Source: Pelagophyceae sp. CCMP2097
Lineage: Eukaryota; Sar; Pelagophyceae
Assembly: GCA_026770575.1 (NCBI GenBank)
Contig: MU657175.1
Coordinates: 158,895 to 212,861, forward strand
Length of the DNA stretch: 53,967 bases
Direction: 5' to 3'
A program made the translations under genes and the position numbers. This document shows positions 32,349-44,200 of the stretch, piece by piece (position 1 is the stretch's first letter; each line of letters starts with the position of its first letter). The notes under the pieces are model-generated. The model had not been told where the DNA came from, did not search any database, and was given only the letters and a program-made list of their open reading frames with translations.

Positions 32349-33960
32349 CCTATACGCGCACGGCCAGAGGCGCAAATGCCCGAGACCCAAAGGCCGCCGC
32401 AGACGGCTGCCGCAGTCTGCAGGCAGCTCAGCTGCCAGTGGCTACAGCTTTTTCTGTTAAACACACACCTCTCTAACCCACTGCTTTTCGAACCCCTCGA
32501 GCTCTCTCGTAAACTGGAGGCTACGGTATGTCCATGAGGGCCTCAATAAAGCGTTAAAGCTGGCGTAGAGAAGTCCTGCCTACTGTCGGCCTTTTGCCCT
32601 AAAATTTAGGCGACCCGGACACCGCAGCGCGCAGCGAAGGGCGTGGACCGGGGGTTTCCGGCGGCAGTCCCGACCGCTCCGAGTCACCGCGGCCACGAAG
32701 TGGCCGCGGTTGTCTGCGTGCGGTACCACGGGCGAGAGAACTCTCTCTCCCTCGTTTTCCCTCGTCGTCGCTCACGCACGGCGCGCGAAAACTTTAGAGA
32801 CCGGCGCCTCTACGAAGCGCCGGACTGTGGCACAATAAATCCCCTTAGAGTGGAAGGAATTGATTGAGAGGTTTGAGACGAGATCACTGTGGTGCCTCGC
32901 CAAAGGACGGTGGGGACGGAGTGCGGGAAACGAGTCCGAGTCGTGTCTGTCGAAGGAGGGCCCCGGGCCCTTGGAGCTCTAGACGCGGGGCCCCGTTGAC
33001 GGTTGTCGCCGATCCGGCGATGCGTTACGAGACCGTTGCTATCGCTCGGCAGTCGACACTTGCCCGGTTTGGTCGCCATGGCGCCATTGAAGGCTTGGTC
33101 GCCTCAGGAGTACGCCGCGCGCGAAGCCGAAGTCCACGCCACGGACACAGCGATGCCTCACGCGGAATGCGCTCCCAAGGCCATCGTCCGGACAGCGTTG
33201 GGACGCCATCGTCGGCCGACCCACGTGCTCACGGGGGCCCGCGGGCCCTGCAGGGCAAGGAGGTTGCTCGACTGTTGGGCCAGTGCTGGCCAATGCCCGA
33301 CGGCGCACGCGGCGCTGCTCGCGAGCGCTTCCCGCAGCCGAACGGTCCCATAAACGCCAAGAAACGCGGCGCGGACGCCAAGCCTGCCATGCGGCCGCAT
33401 CGACTCGCGGTCGCATGCAATCGTCTCATCCGCACCACGGCGATTCCAAATGATGGTGCCCCGCGTGCCGCTGCCGACGTCGTGGGAGCGCAGCGAGTGC
33501 GCGGTGGCGCCGCCGCCGACTGCCTTTGATTTCGGAACGTGGACACCCTTCGTTTCAAAGGCTTTGGATGTGCCACGCCGCTGTGCCGCAGAGATCCGGC
33601 GAAGCACCACTGCGGACTGCGGCGCTGCGTAGGAGCTGGACACGGCGGGAGCCTCGTCGGCAGCGGCCTAGATGATGGAGGCATGGACAGGTTGAGACTG
33701 GCGCTTTACACGTAAGCACTGACAGATTGATGCTCTCGCTCCGTGGCGAGGCCCTCCACTAAGTCAGGTCGACCTATGTCAGGGGGTACCCACGACAAGT
33801 ACAAGGTACGGCGCAAAAGCGGCGAACCTTGGACGGCGACTCATCAAGCCAAGCGCATAGGCCCCCCTTTTTCCTGCCAACAATTGTTGCAAAGACTTTA
33901 TATCCAGATTGCCGCGATGCCCAAGAATGCTCTATGGCCAGCTGCGATCTCGTGACGAGA
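32349..33960. other. Intergenic, upstream of EF-hand gene
   Basis: Overlapping frames on both strands (for example 32864-33684) show no recognisable domain. Presumed to contain the EF-hand gene promoter; no TATA box stands out. Confidence 0.4.
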
Positions 33961-33974
33961 GCCGGGAAGCGTAC

Positions 33975-34165
33975 ACGGACACAGTGTGCTCGCATCCATG
34001 CGACATCTGAACCCGTCGGGTATCCGCGTCTCTCGGGGGTCCGCGTCCGTCGGGCGTCTGAATCCGTGGAGGATCCGCGTCTGTCAGACGCCTGCGTCTG
34101 CAGGGCGTCTGCGTCCGTGGAGGGTCCGCGTCTGTGCCGCATTCGCGTCCGCGTCGCGTCCGCAT
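33975..34165. repeat. Degenerate GTCTGCGTCC-type repeat tract
   Basis: Irregular units such as GGGCGTCTGCGTCC, GGATCCGCGTCTGTC and GGGTCCGCGTC repeat at about 15-33-nt spacing. Not related in sequence to the intron satellites. Confidence 0.6.
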
Positions 34166-34195
34166 GGACCCTTCTTTGTAACACAAAAGGCTTTA

Positions 34196-34560
34196 GAGTA
34201 AAGGTCAATTTAAGCACCGGCTAAGCGAAAAAAAAATCAGCGGCCCGGCGACGCCGTTGTTTGCAGTTTTGACGCTGCCAGGGGACGCGTTTGGGTCCCC
34301 TCCACCCACCTCCAAATCATGGCGTCCGCGGAGGACTTCTGTGAGAAATTTAGCATAGGCAGAGTCCGGACCGACCATCGGTTCCTTAAAAACCGCCGGT
34401 CAGATTAAGAACCGGGCCCCTGGAGCCGGATAATATCCCAATAAGGGATTTAATGGATTTTAATTGGGCCTTATAAATGCCTTATTGAGATATTGAACGT
34501 CTTTTGTCGATTTTTTCGTCGGTTCTTAAATTGACCAGGTTCTTAAATTGACCTTTACTC
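34196..34560. mobile_element. MITE-A copy 2, intact, TA-flanked
   Basis: A 365-bp inverted copy of 5108-5471, about 90% similar by eye. Terminal inverted repeats GAGTAAAGGTCAATTTAAG / complement are perfect for 19 bp, with TA at 34194-34195 and 34561-34562. The right end has the same double GTCAATTTAAGAACC structure as the left end of copy 1. Confidence 0.9.
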
Positions 34561-34950
34561 TATATACAAATTGTTTTCAGGTGAGGACACCTGAAGCCTG
34601 TCTTAAGTTTATGTACGGTTCGCCCGTCGTAATGCCACGGCTTAACGCTCATTACCGAAATAGCGATTAAATCAATGCCATGTCGACTGATCAAGCCCCA
34701 CGTTCAGTTTTTTGCCACACGTATCTCGTTTTCCTATTTTTTTGCCGAGCCAGCTATTTTGGATTTATTTCCGCCCTCTTTAACGCTTTATTCCGGCCCT
34801 CACGGACATACGGTAGCCTCCAGTTTACGGGAGATCTCGTGGATCCTCACGGACATTTAGCCAACGGACCGATCTTTCCGGGATGTCCGTCCCATTCTAA
34901 CTCACCTTATATTTGGACACGCGCCGGATAAGCGCGTCGATAGCTGCCTA

Positions 34951-37440
34951 TTGCGGCTCGGTCTACCGACAGTGGAACATGACATCGAAGACGGACCGTG
35001 GCAGTGCTGCACACTCGGCCGAATGAAGTACAAGCCGACTTTTGCGTCCTCGCATACGACGAGGAACCGCCCGCCGGGCACGGTCGTCGAGTTTGATCTT
35101 CAGGGGCCGTTTGCGTGCACAACCATGGGAAACGCAAGGTATGCCGGTGACTTTGTTTTTCGTAATCCTCCGCCCGCGGTTTACTCGGTACTTCTTGCGT
35201 CAAAAGCGGATGCGGCCCACGAAGTCGCGGCGTTTACGGCGCACGCGCGCATGATGGGTTTTCCCGTTAGCATGATTCGTACGGACATGGCTCCGGACCT
35301 TATTGGGAGCAAGTTTGCAGAGGCTGCGGCACGCGTCGGTCTCGCATCCGAATTTCTCTCGCCCGAGAAGCACATGACGGGAGAGTCTGGACACTTACGC
35401 ATAGCTGACCTCATGCGGTCCAACAACACACTCGTAGATGGCACTCTCAGTGCATCTTTCTGGGGTTATTCCTACCTTTATGCAACGGCGCAGATAAATT
35501 TGACGGGTGGATACCTACGTGCAATGGAGCAGGGGGATCAGGACTGTAGCGCGTTTGCACCATACGGCAGCATTATTGCGTACCGTGTTACGGAAAACAA
35601 GATGTTCAATCGCGCCCACCTCGGTATTTATCTCGGCGCCTGTACGCCGGCTGGCCCGGACGCTGTGTACGTCGTACCACTTCCGGAAAAGGGCAAGATC
35701 CAGAGCGATCTTCGTCTTGTGAGGACGTCGTCCTCGGTGTGTTTTATAGCCGCTCCAGAGGAGCACGTCGATAAAATCACCATCGAGACAGCGCTACGAG
35801 ACGTGTCGAGAGCAGAAATCGAGGTGCCCTTCCATAGCGGCCTCTTCGTGGCATATTCTACACCGATCCCTCTTCTCGACGAGGCCCACGGCATTATGGA
35901 CTCGTTCTCTGTACAAGGCGTTAAGGACACAGCTGTGATGTCCACAAAAGCTTGGTGCTCTCGTGCTCAATCTGTCGTTTGTATGACGTTGGCAATGCTT
36001 CCGNNNNNNNNNNNNNNNNNNNNNNNNNNNNNNNNNNNNNNNNNNNNNNNNNNNNNNNNNNNNNNNNNNNNNNNNNNNNNNNNNNNNNNNNNNNNNNNNN
36101 NNNNNNNNNNNNNNNNNNNNNNNNNNNNNNNNNNNNNNNNNNNNNNNNNNNNNNNNNNNNNNNNNNNNNNNNNNNNNNNNNNNNNNNNNNNNNNNNNNNN
36201 NNNNNNNNNNNNNNNNNNNNNNNNNNNNNNNNNNNNNNNNNNNNNNNNNNNNNNNNNNNNNNNNNNNNNNNNNNNNNNNNNNNNNNNNNNNNNNNNNNNN
36301 NNNNNNNNNNNNNNNNNNNNNNNNNNNNNNNNNNNNNNNNNNNNNNNNNNNNNNNNNNNNNNNNNNNNNNNNNNNNNNNNNNNNNNNNNNNNNNNNNNNN
36401 NNNNNNNNNNNNNNNNNNNNNNNNNNNNNNNNNNNNNNNNNNNNNNNNNNNNNNNNNNNNNNNNNNNNNNNNNNNNNNNNNNNNNNNNNNNNNNNNNNNN
36501 NNNNNNNNNNNNNNNNNNNNNNNNNNNNNNNNNNNNNNNNNNNNNNNNNNNNNNNNNNNNNNNNNNNNNNNNNNNNNNNNNNNNNNNNNNNNNNNNNNNN
36601 NNNNNNNNNNNNNNNNNNNNNNNNNNNNNNNNNNNNNNNNNNNNNNNNNNNNNTCAGGCTGTGCGCGAGCGGCTGTCGGCGCGTTTTGACATGACATGGC
36701 AAGACACGATTTCGGACATTGCTGCGATCGAAGTTTCTTACTCGGAGGGCGGCTCTATTTCACTCAGTCAGGGACGGGCCCTGGATTCGTTTCTTAAATT
36801 GGTCGGTTATAATGAAGTTACGGCCATCCCGGAGACTCCACTTCCCGCAAAATGGTCGGTTGATCCGGACGCAGCTTATCCTATTCCGGCCGGCGGCTCT
36901 CCTCCACGGCCTTTGGACCCACCGAAGGCACTTGGATCTCTTCAGTATTTGCGCGCATGCTTTCCACAGATTGCATTGTCAGTGCACTCGCTGCTCACGG
37001 CCGTCAAGGTATGGGCACCGACGCATGCACGCGCTCTTGTACAGACGGTTCGCTACCTCGTGGATGTACGTAATCAGCGCATCACTTTTTCGTCGAGGTT
37101 CAAAGGCCGTTTTGAGATTACTGCATATGCGGACGGGACACTCGCAAGCGAGCTAGCTGTGGGAGCACGCGGACTGGCGCTGTCACGCACGGGAGGAGTA
37201 ATTTGGGTGAACGGCGCCAAGGTCTTTGATGTGAGCCGCCGCCAGACGTCGACAGCTTTTGACACTTAGATGTCATGCCTGACTGCAATGGCACATTTGG
37301 TTAAAGCGATTAAGGCTGTTCGCTCACTTATTACACAAGTGGCGGGTGAGACTCTTCCGCCGACGGTTCTTTGGGCCGACAATCGCACGGCGCTCAAGAC
37401 GATTCGCAAGCGCATTCTTGGCCCGAATGTACGGCACCTC
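34951..37440 (+). pseudogene. Copia pol: integrase, RT and RNase H, interrupted
   Basis: One long frame from about 34951 has an integrase core (Asp in EFDLQGPF, Asp in IRTDMAPDLIG, Glu in EKHMTGESGH). A connector runs into the gap at 36004, and after the gap the RT 3' part resumes (QAVRERLSARFDMTW, LSQGRALDSFLKLVGY) followed by the RNase H region (AYADG). A TAG stop at 37267-37269 stands where copy 1 has CAG. The RNase H tail (LWADNRTALKTIRK) continues beyond it to about 37440. RT catalytic residues fall in the gap. Probably inactive because of the stop. Confidence 0.9.
36004..36653. other. Assembly gap (650 N) within copia copy 2
   Basis: The gap corresponds to the RT part present in copy 1 at about 11275-12050. 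Collapse or misassembly between the two copia copies is a plausible cause. Confidence 1.
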
Positions 37441-37837
37441 CGATTTTTGTTCACCCGCCGCCGATGGGCGCGTAAGGCCGTTTGTAAGACGGCTACGTCG
37501 AGCAACCTCTGGAATACCTTGCCTAAATTCCGCGAGAAGGTTCTTAAAAAGCTTCAGTTGACCCGTATTTTTTCAAAAAACGGGCGTTTCTTCTCTCTAT
37601 TTGAGGAAAATATGGTGTGTGTTTATAGCTACGTATGTGTAAAATCGGCTGTAACTTTTGCAAGAGATGGTCAATCGTGAAAGTAGCGGTCTCGCGGACC
37701 TTTCCTGGGGGTGCTTGCGCGGGCGCCGGAAGCTCCAGTCGAAGGACGCAATACTTTTGTCAAAAAACGGCGCAATGCAATATCAGTTTCATGCCCGAAC
37801 CAGCTTGTGTAAGTGCAAACTCAGAAGCGCATTTGTT

Positions 37838-38010
37838 TTTTGCACTCCAACCCGTTCTCTCAGAAGTGCACGATTGCACTCCAACTCGTTCTCTCAGAAG
37901 CGCACTTTTGCACTCCAACTCGTTCTCTCAGAAGTGCACTTTTGCACTCCAACTCGTTCTCTCAGAAGTGCACTTTTGCACTCCAACTCGTTCTCTCAGA
38001 AGTGCACTGC
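37838..38010. repeat. 34-bp tandem array, copia copy 2
   Basis: About five units of the same 34-bp monomer as 9995-10325, in the same position relative to pol and the terminal repeat. One unit carries a variant (GAAGCGCAC). Confidence 0.95.
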
Positions 38011-38403
38011 TGCTACTTCATTCCGTTTTCTCCGTTTCACTTAGACGGGGGAGCGTGGATCCTCACGGACATTTAGCCAACGGACCGATCCTTTCCGGGA
38101 TGTCCGTCCCATTCTAACTCGCCTAATATCTAATCAAGCCAGTGGCTATCTCTGGATCTAGCCACAGCTGTTTCGAGACCGGATTTCGTTTTTGGCGATT
38201 CCTCGAAAAACGGCCGAAAAGACCTTAACTTCCAGCCTGCTGCACGCACCCCACCCACGGCACAGTGGCGGTGGCTCGGGCGTTCGATCGGGTCCACTGG
38301 CATCGCGTTGCGGTGGTAGTAAAGATTTTCAAGGGGCGCGTCTCCTTGGTGAAATACGCCTCAAAATGTGACCCTCAAGCACCGTACATGTAACTCATCA
38401 GGA

Positions 38404-38496
38404 CATGCCGAAAAAGGTGTACGGGTCTAGGCCAGGATTGTAGCCCTGGCCGAGACGAGCATATCTGCCTATAGCGCGTACACCTTTTTCGGCATG
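38404..38496. other. Predicted strong hairpin (20-bp stem plus inner stem)
   Basis: CATGCCGAAAAAGGTGTACG at 38404-38423 is perfectly complementary to 38477-38496. Within the 53-nt loop, GGCCAGG (38430-38436) pairs with CCTGGCC (38445-38451). It could be a structured RNA, a cruciform or a very short MITE. No coding frame runs through it, and no A/T-rich promoter or poly-T terminator is evident. Confidence 0.6.
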
Positions 38497-38602
38497 CCCC
38501 GACGAGCTAGCGTGCTCTGAAGGTTCTATAGGAAGCATCCTACTTTTGAAAAAAAGATAGAAATGTTTATCCAAATTCCTAGTACAATTGTAGGAGGAAA
38601 AT

Positions 38603-41165
38603 TTAATGCAACTTCAAGTTCTCCGAACAAATCGAGACGGGGCTGCGCCGCTGGACGACTATACGTCGATGTCCGCAGGGTCCGGCGAGCGCACGTCCGG
38701 CGGCGTCGCTGTGCGGTGTCTGGCGCCGGCCCTGCGAACCACCGTCGGGGACGACGTGGCCGGTGCAGGAGAAGCGCTGCCGCACGCCGGCACACCGCAT
38801 GCCCGTCTCAGTGACGTAGATGCCTTCCGCGCCCAGCTGCCGGGGGTGGAGGCTCCCACCTGCCGCCTTGAACACGTCGTCGCTCATCCCAAGGATCTCG
38901 GGCCAGGAACCCGCGAGTTCGAACTGCTGCGAGAGCGCGCGGTGGGCCAGGGGCCACTGCGTGAGACCCAGCGCCCTCGCCCGGACCTTCATCGCCAAGG
39001 CGAGGGCTGGCATCGTCGACAGAGGCTCAAGCGCACGCCGCCAAGCGCGCGCCGCGCCGCTTCTCTACAAATTGTAGCGCGGCCTTCCAATGTTTGAAAG
39101 GCACCACGGTCTTTTTCTGAACATATTTTGTGTTCAAACGAAATCTGTTTCAAGAGTTCTCCAAACAGCTGTGGAGAGGGGTTCGTTAAGACGCGGCGTA
39201 AGAGGCTTAGCGGGGACTCGGGGTCCTTTCGCCGTTCGCCCCGCGATGGACGAGGGCCTGGCTGCGCTGGAGACGGGCGCTCAAGACGGGCGCTCGTTTA
39301 CGGGCCTTCAAGGCGGCTCCTCTTTACGGGCCCTCTTTACGGGCCCTCTTTACGGGCTCTCGAGACGGGTTTCGAGACGGGCGCTCGAGACGAGACCCTC
39401 GAGACCGCTTCGTTTGACGGGCGCTCGAGGCGGGCGCTCGAGGCGGACGCTCTGCTCTGTACGAGCCCTTTGCAAGGACCCTTGAAACGGCTCCTCGAGA
39501 CGGGCCCTCTGTACGGGCCCTTGAGACGGGCCTTCTCGACGGTCCTTATCGACGGTCCTTCTTGACGGGCGCTCTTTTACGGGCCCTCTATACGGTCCCT
39601 CGAGGCGGGCGCTTGAGACAGGCGCTCTGTTACTGGCCCTCAAGACGACTCCTCTGTCCGGACCATCGAGTCGGGCCATGGAGTCGGGCGCTCGAGTCGG
39701 GCGCTCGAGTCGGGCGCTCGAAGCGAGACCCTCGAGAAGACTCCGATTGACGGGGCCGTACGGGCCCTCTAGACGGGCGCTCTAGACGGGCCCTCGAGAC
39801 GGGCGCACGAGACGGACGCTTGTGACGGTCCCTCGAAATGAGCGCTCGAAACGGGTGCTCTTGTAAGGGCCCTCGAGACAGCTATGCTTATGGGCCTCTG
39901 CACGGGCCCTCGGGACGGTCGCTCGAGACGGGTCCTCGAGACGGCCCCTCTTCACGGGCCCTATGCACGGGCGATCGAGGCGGGCGCTCAAGACGGGCCC
40001 TTGAAACGAGACCCTCAAGGCCGCTCCTCTGAACGAGCGTTCGAGGCGGGCGCTCGAGACGAGACCCTCGAAACAGCTCCAATTGACGGCCCTCTTGACG
40101 GGCGCTCGAGACGGGCCCTCTTGACGGGCCCTCTTACGGGCCTTCGAGGCGGGCGCTCTTTGGAGGACGCACGAGACGGGCCCTCTTTACGGGCCTTTTT
40201 TTGCGGTCTCTCTGCGCCAGGGATCCCTATCGACGGGGTCGCCCTTTGACGGGCTCGATTGACGGGCGTTTCTCGAAGCGGCTCCTATGGACTCGTTCCC
40301 CTCGAGACGAGGGCCTCGGTTTACATTTCGCCGCGTACCAAAACCCGCGATAGGGGCCTTTTCGGTGCCCGCGCCAGGGAGCTCGTCGGGGCCCGCGCCA
40401 GAGAGCTCGTCGGGGTTTGCGATAGGGGCTTTTCGGGACCTGCGATAGGAGCCTCGCGAGGGACTTTTGCGAGGAGCTGCCCAGAAGACAAAGAGGGCCG
40501 TCTGAAGGGCCGTCGAGAGGGCCTTCTATAGGACCGCCTGAAAGGCCGTCTTGAGACCGGTTTAAGGGCCATCTCGACGATCGTCTCATGGCCGTCTGAA
40601 GGGCCGTCTCGAGGACAGTCTCGAGGACCGTCTCGAGGTCGTTTGAGACCGTCTCGAGGGCCGTCACCAGGACCGTCTTTAGAACCGTCTCGATGCCGTC
40701 AAGAGGGCCGCCAAGAGACCGTCCCGAAGACTGTCTAAAGGACCGTCTCGTTGCCGTCTAGAGGACCGTCTTCAAAGCTGTCTGAAGGGCCGTCTGAAGG
40801 ATCTTCTCAAAGGCCGTCTCGAGGGCCGTCTCAAGACCGTCTAAAGGGCCGTCTCGAGGACAGTCTCGAGGTCGTTTTAAGACCGTCTCAAGACCATCTC
40901 GAGCACTGTCTTCAGAACCGTCTCAATGCCGTGAAGAGGGCCGTCTCGAGGGCCGTCTCGAGGGCCATCTCGAGCCCGTCTCGAAAACCGCCAAGACGTC
41001 TGGAGGTCGTTTTGAGGCCGGCTCGATGTTGTCAAGAGGGCCGTCAAGAGGACCGTCGAGAGAGGCCGTCGAGAGAGGCCTAAAACACACGTGGCGCGTT
41101 ACAGCCGCCTCCCTCGTGACAATGGTGCGAGTCGACGAAATGCCGCCGAACCGCTTCCGGCGCAT
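38603..41165 (-). CDS. Unrecognised protein gene with a 2.0-kb satellite intron
   Basis: Exon 1 is 41165..41091 (25 codons, from ATG, MRRKRFGGISSTRTIVTR). Exon 2 starts at 39064 after a TTTGTAG acceptor; both are phase 0, giving a 2,026-nt intron (39065-41090, donor GTGTGT). Exon 2 reads RSGAARAWRRALEPLSTM and continues through MKVRARALGLTQWPLAHRAL and GSWPEILGMSDDVFKAAG, an amphipathic, well-composed stretch. If read straight to the stop at 38603 the product has 178 residues, but the end becomes Gly/Arg-rich and a GTGGGA donor at 38852 could begin another intron. I do not recognise it. The start lies 119 bp beyond the stop of the giant gene on the same strand. Confidence 0.45.
39190..40250 (+). 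repeat. 13-nt satellite array (GGGCCCTCGAGAC type)
   Basis: Regular 13-nt units GGGCCCTCGAGAC / GGGCGCTCGAGAC on the plus strand, the least diverged array in the window. GGGCCC and CTCGAG are each palindromic. Lies inside intron 39065-41090. Confidence 0.95.
40480..41080 (-). repeat. Satellite array, opposite orientation (GACGGCCCTCGA type)
   Basis: Units read GAGGGCCGTCTC on the plus strand, with AAGACCGTCT variants; 13-15 nt. Inverted relative to 39190-40250, with a diverged spacer between (40250-40480). The end abuts the donor at 41090. Confidence 0.9.
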
Positions 41166-41283
41166 GGTGGCGGAATCGGAGCGGAATTCCGTTCCGGCGG
41201 CTCGAGGTCAGCGTCATTCCAAGCCCAGCCGAGAGCCAAAGATTAGATTCCGGAAAATTATTATTCGATGGCCCGAGCCCGTC

Positions 41284-44200
41284 CTACTCTGCGAGCACGG
41301 CAGCGCTGCTGGCGCGGGAGAGCGTGTAGAACCGGTGCGACGGGCCCATGACGGCGTTGACGGCGCGTGGGACGATCTGGATTTCAGTCGTAAGAGGTGA
41401 AGCTCCATTTCCGCGGTCGAAGGCGGCGTTGACGTGCAAATTAAAGGGCTTGGTGCACAGAGCCAGCTTGTTCTTCAGCCGCGTCACTTTGAACGGGTGC
41501 GCCGGGCCGCTGCCGACTAAAGCGGCGTAGGCTCGGACGATGGACTCGGCGTCGTCGCAGACGACTGTCGCTCGAAGCGGGTCAGTGATCTTAGCCGCAT
41601 GCGGCCAGTTCACCCCCGCGGGGCCGTCCTCGGCGCGGTACGCCTCGACCTTGGCGCCCATGCGCGCCGCGCTCTTGACGGCCGTCGATGGGCCAGACTT
41701 GTAAAGTTCGCATCGAGTACGCCAGGCCACATCATCGTCCGCGAGCTCTTCGCCGTCGGCCGCCACGTCGGCGGTCCTCGAGCTGTCGGTCCTCGCGGTC
41801 AACAAGCCGTCAGTCCTCGCGCCGTCCTTGGCCTCGCCGTCGGTCCTTGGAGCACCGTCGGTCCTTGGAGCACCGTCGGCCCTGCCTCGGCCTGCCTCGT
41901 CGTCACCTTGGCAGAGCAGCAGACGGAGCTTTTCGATAAACTGCGGGTGGGCCTGCATGGCGGCGCACCGCAGCACATGGGGCAAAGCGGTCGCGTCTAG
42001 AGCGCCGAGCATGCCTCCTCCGTCTTCGCCGCCGAGGTTCTTCGCCCACTGGACCAAGTGCGAATCGCTCAAAGGCGCCTGCAGCACCGCATCGCCAGCA
42101 AAGTCGATCAACGCTGCTAATTGCACCCCCCACTTTGGCTGGATCAAAATTTCCGCTGCGGCCGCCTCCATGACCATCCAGCACCGAAAGTTCGCCGCGT
42201 GCGCGTGCAACGTAAGATCAAAAAAAGCGTCCTTCTGCGCCGCAACGTCCGGAGCATAATCGTCGTTTCGTCGCCGCGGAGAAAGCATGCGCCAGAAGCT
42301 TTTCATCAAAGATCCGCGGAAGCCCGAGTCCGTGGTCCGGACACTGGCGCGGACGGTTTCCGGCACAGCGTGGCCGGCCTCAAATTCGTCGTCCTTCAAA
42401 GCGAGGACACGATTGCTGCGTGGCGGCGTGACGTCGAAGCGTTTTGCGGAGATGTCGCGAACGTCGACGCGCTTAGCGGAGTAGTCGCGCTTGGCGCCGG
42501 GCGGCGATTCGCGCTTCGTCTCCGCAATCGCCTCGGCTTTCGCGGACCGGCGTCTCACGGCCTGCGGCACCGTGGCCTCGGCGTAGTCCTCGCGGCCGAC
42601 GGATTCCAAAATGGCTGTTAACGCTGCCGGGAACTTGCAAAGTTCCAACGCTTGCAAGGGCACCGCTGCCACCGCGAACCTGGAAAACGCATCGTCGACG
42701 GCGCCTTCGCCGACGTCCGCAGCTAACGGTCCTAAAACGGCAGAAACGTCGTTTTGGAATTGCCGCCGCGTGACCGTTTGTCGGGCAGCTCGTTTTGCTC
42801 TTGTCGTCGCTAAAAGCGCCGCGTTGGCCAACAGCCTCGGCTGGTGCGCCTCCACCAAATCCCGAAGAGGCTGCTCCTTGGCCCAGACGTCTTTTAAAGG
42901 AAGTAAGTCTTTTGTGAGGTACGCCCATCCAGAGCCCTTTGAACAAGCCTCATCTTCCAAAATGTTTAAAGCGGCCGAGAAGACGACGTCGTCCATCACG
43001 CGCACGTTCATGCCGACTCTTAATCGTTTGAAAGTTTGTGCGTCGAAACGTTTTCGGGCCTTGATGAGCTCTAAAAGTTCCGAGACCTCTTCGGAACGAA
43101 AGGCCCTGTACAACCTCGCCGAGATCAGGATGGCAATCGCAGACACTCCATACGCGAAAAAGTCGCTGGCCTTTTCCGACAGGAGGCCGGCGTAGAGGAC
43201 TAAGGCTAAAGAGATGCACGCCAGCACGAAGATTTGTAAGAAATTGACTAAAGCGTTATGTCCTCTGTTGATATACGGCCGAACACCTTGCGTTACATGC
43301 GCCCACCCGAAAATAATAACGAAGAGGACGGAGAATCGGAGACCTTTGCCCGTGAAGGGAACTAGAGCGCCGCAAATCACCAGACGGATTTCGAGAGCCA
43401 AAATCTCATAATACCACACCGCCGGCCGCACATGCCTCGTGAATATCGATAAAGCGCCGTCTCCGCGTTGGTTTAAGCGGTTCAGCTTGAGTTTTATTAA
43501 AAGTGAGAGAGGTACAACAAGGACGTAAAAGACGAGCAAAGTTGCGGCCGCCCCCTCAAACTCACTATAAGCGTCGCCGCCGCACCGGACAGCATAGTCA
43601 TATTCGAGCCAGCGCTCGCGCGCGATTTCCGAGACTTGGAAGGTTTGGGAGCAACTGTAGAAAGTGAAGATGTAAGAGCAGACGTAATTATGCAGCAACA
43701 CGAGCACCAACCAGAACAAGGAAGCTGCGGATCGGACCATGTCCCGGCCGGGGTCACTCTTGTTCAAGTAGTGGAAGAATCCGTTCGAGACGCCGTTTGA
43801 CTTTTCGTTTGACTTCACAAAAGCGACGATGCCGACGCCCGTGAAGAGAAAAACGCCAAACGCGAGCGGAAATAGCGTCCAAAATAAAAGCAATTGAAAA
43901 TATTCCATGTTGTAATAACACTGCATTGATGGCACGGCGAAACTGAGGTCGAAGGTGATGAAACCGAATATTCGAAGGATCGTTTGCAAAGGTTCTGGAT
44001 AATCGACGTTTTCGATCGAAATGAACCGAGAAACCGTGGAAACCGAGTACCACACCTAGAGAAAAATACGTTTGTTGACATCGACCCCTCCGGTGTTAAG
44101 GCCCACCCAGGGGGGGGTATAAGCAAGCAAGGGCCTTCGGGCCTGGAAGCCTGGCTTCGTTTCGATGTTTACCACGTCCCAGTGACGAGGCCTTTCCGAC

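Larger units (their letters stand above)
34826..38152 (+). mobile_element. Ty1/copia retrotransposon copy 2
   Basis: The left terminal sequence 34826-34912 repeats at 38038-38135 (shared CGTGGATCCTCACGGACATT, AGCCAACGGACCGATC, CCGGGATGTCCGTCCCATTC), consistent with LTR remnants. Between them lie pol (34951-37440), a unique stretch, and the 34-bp array (37838-38010). The right end matches copy 1 to CTATCTC at 38152. Gag and protease are not seen, and the left terminal piece is short, so the element is probably 5'-truncated. Confidence 0.85.
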
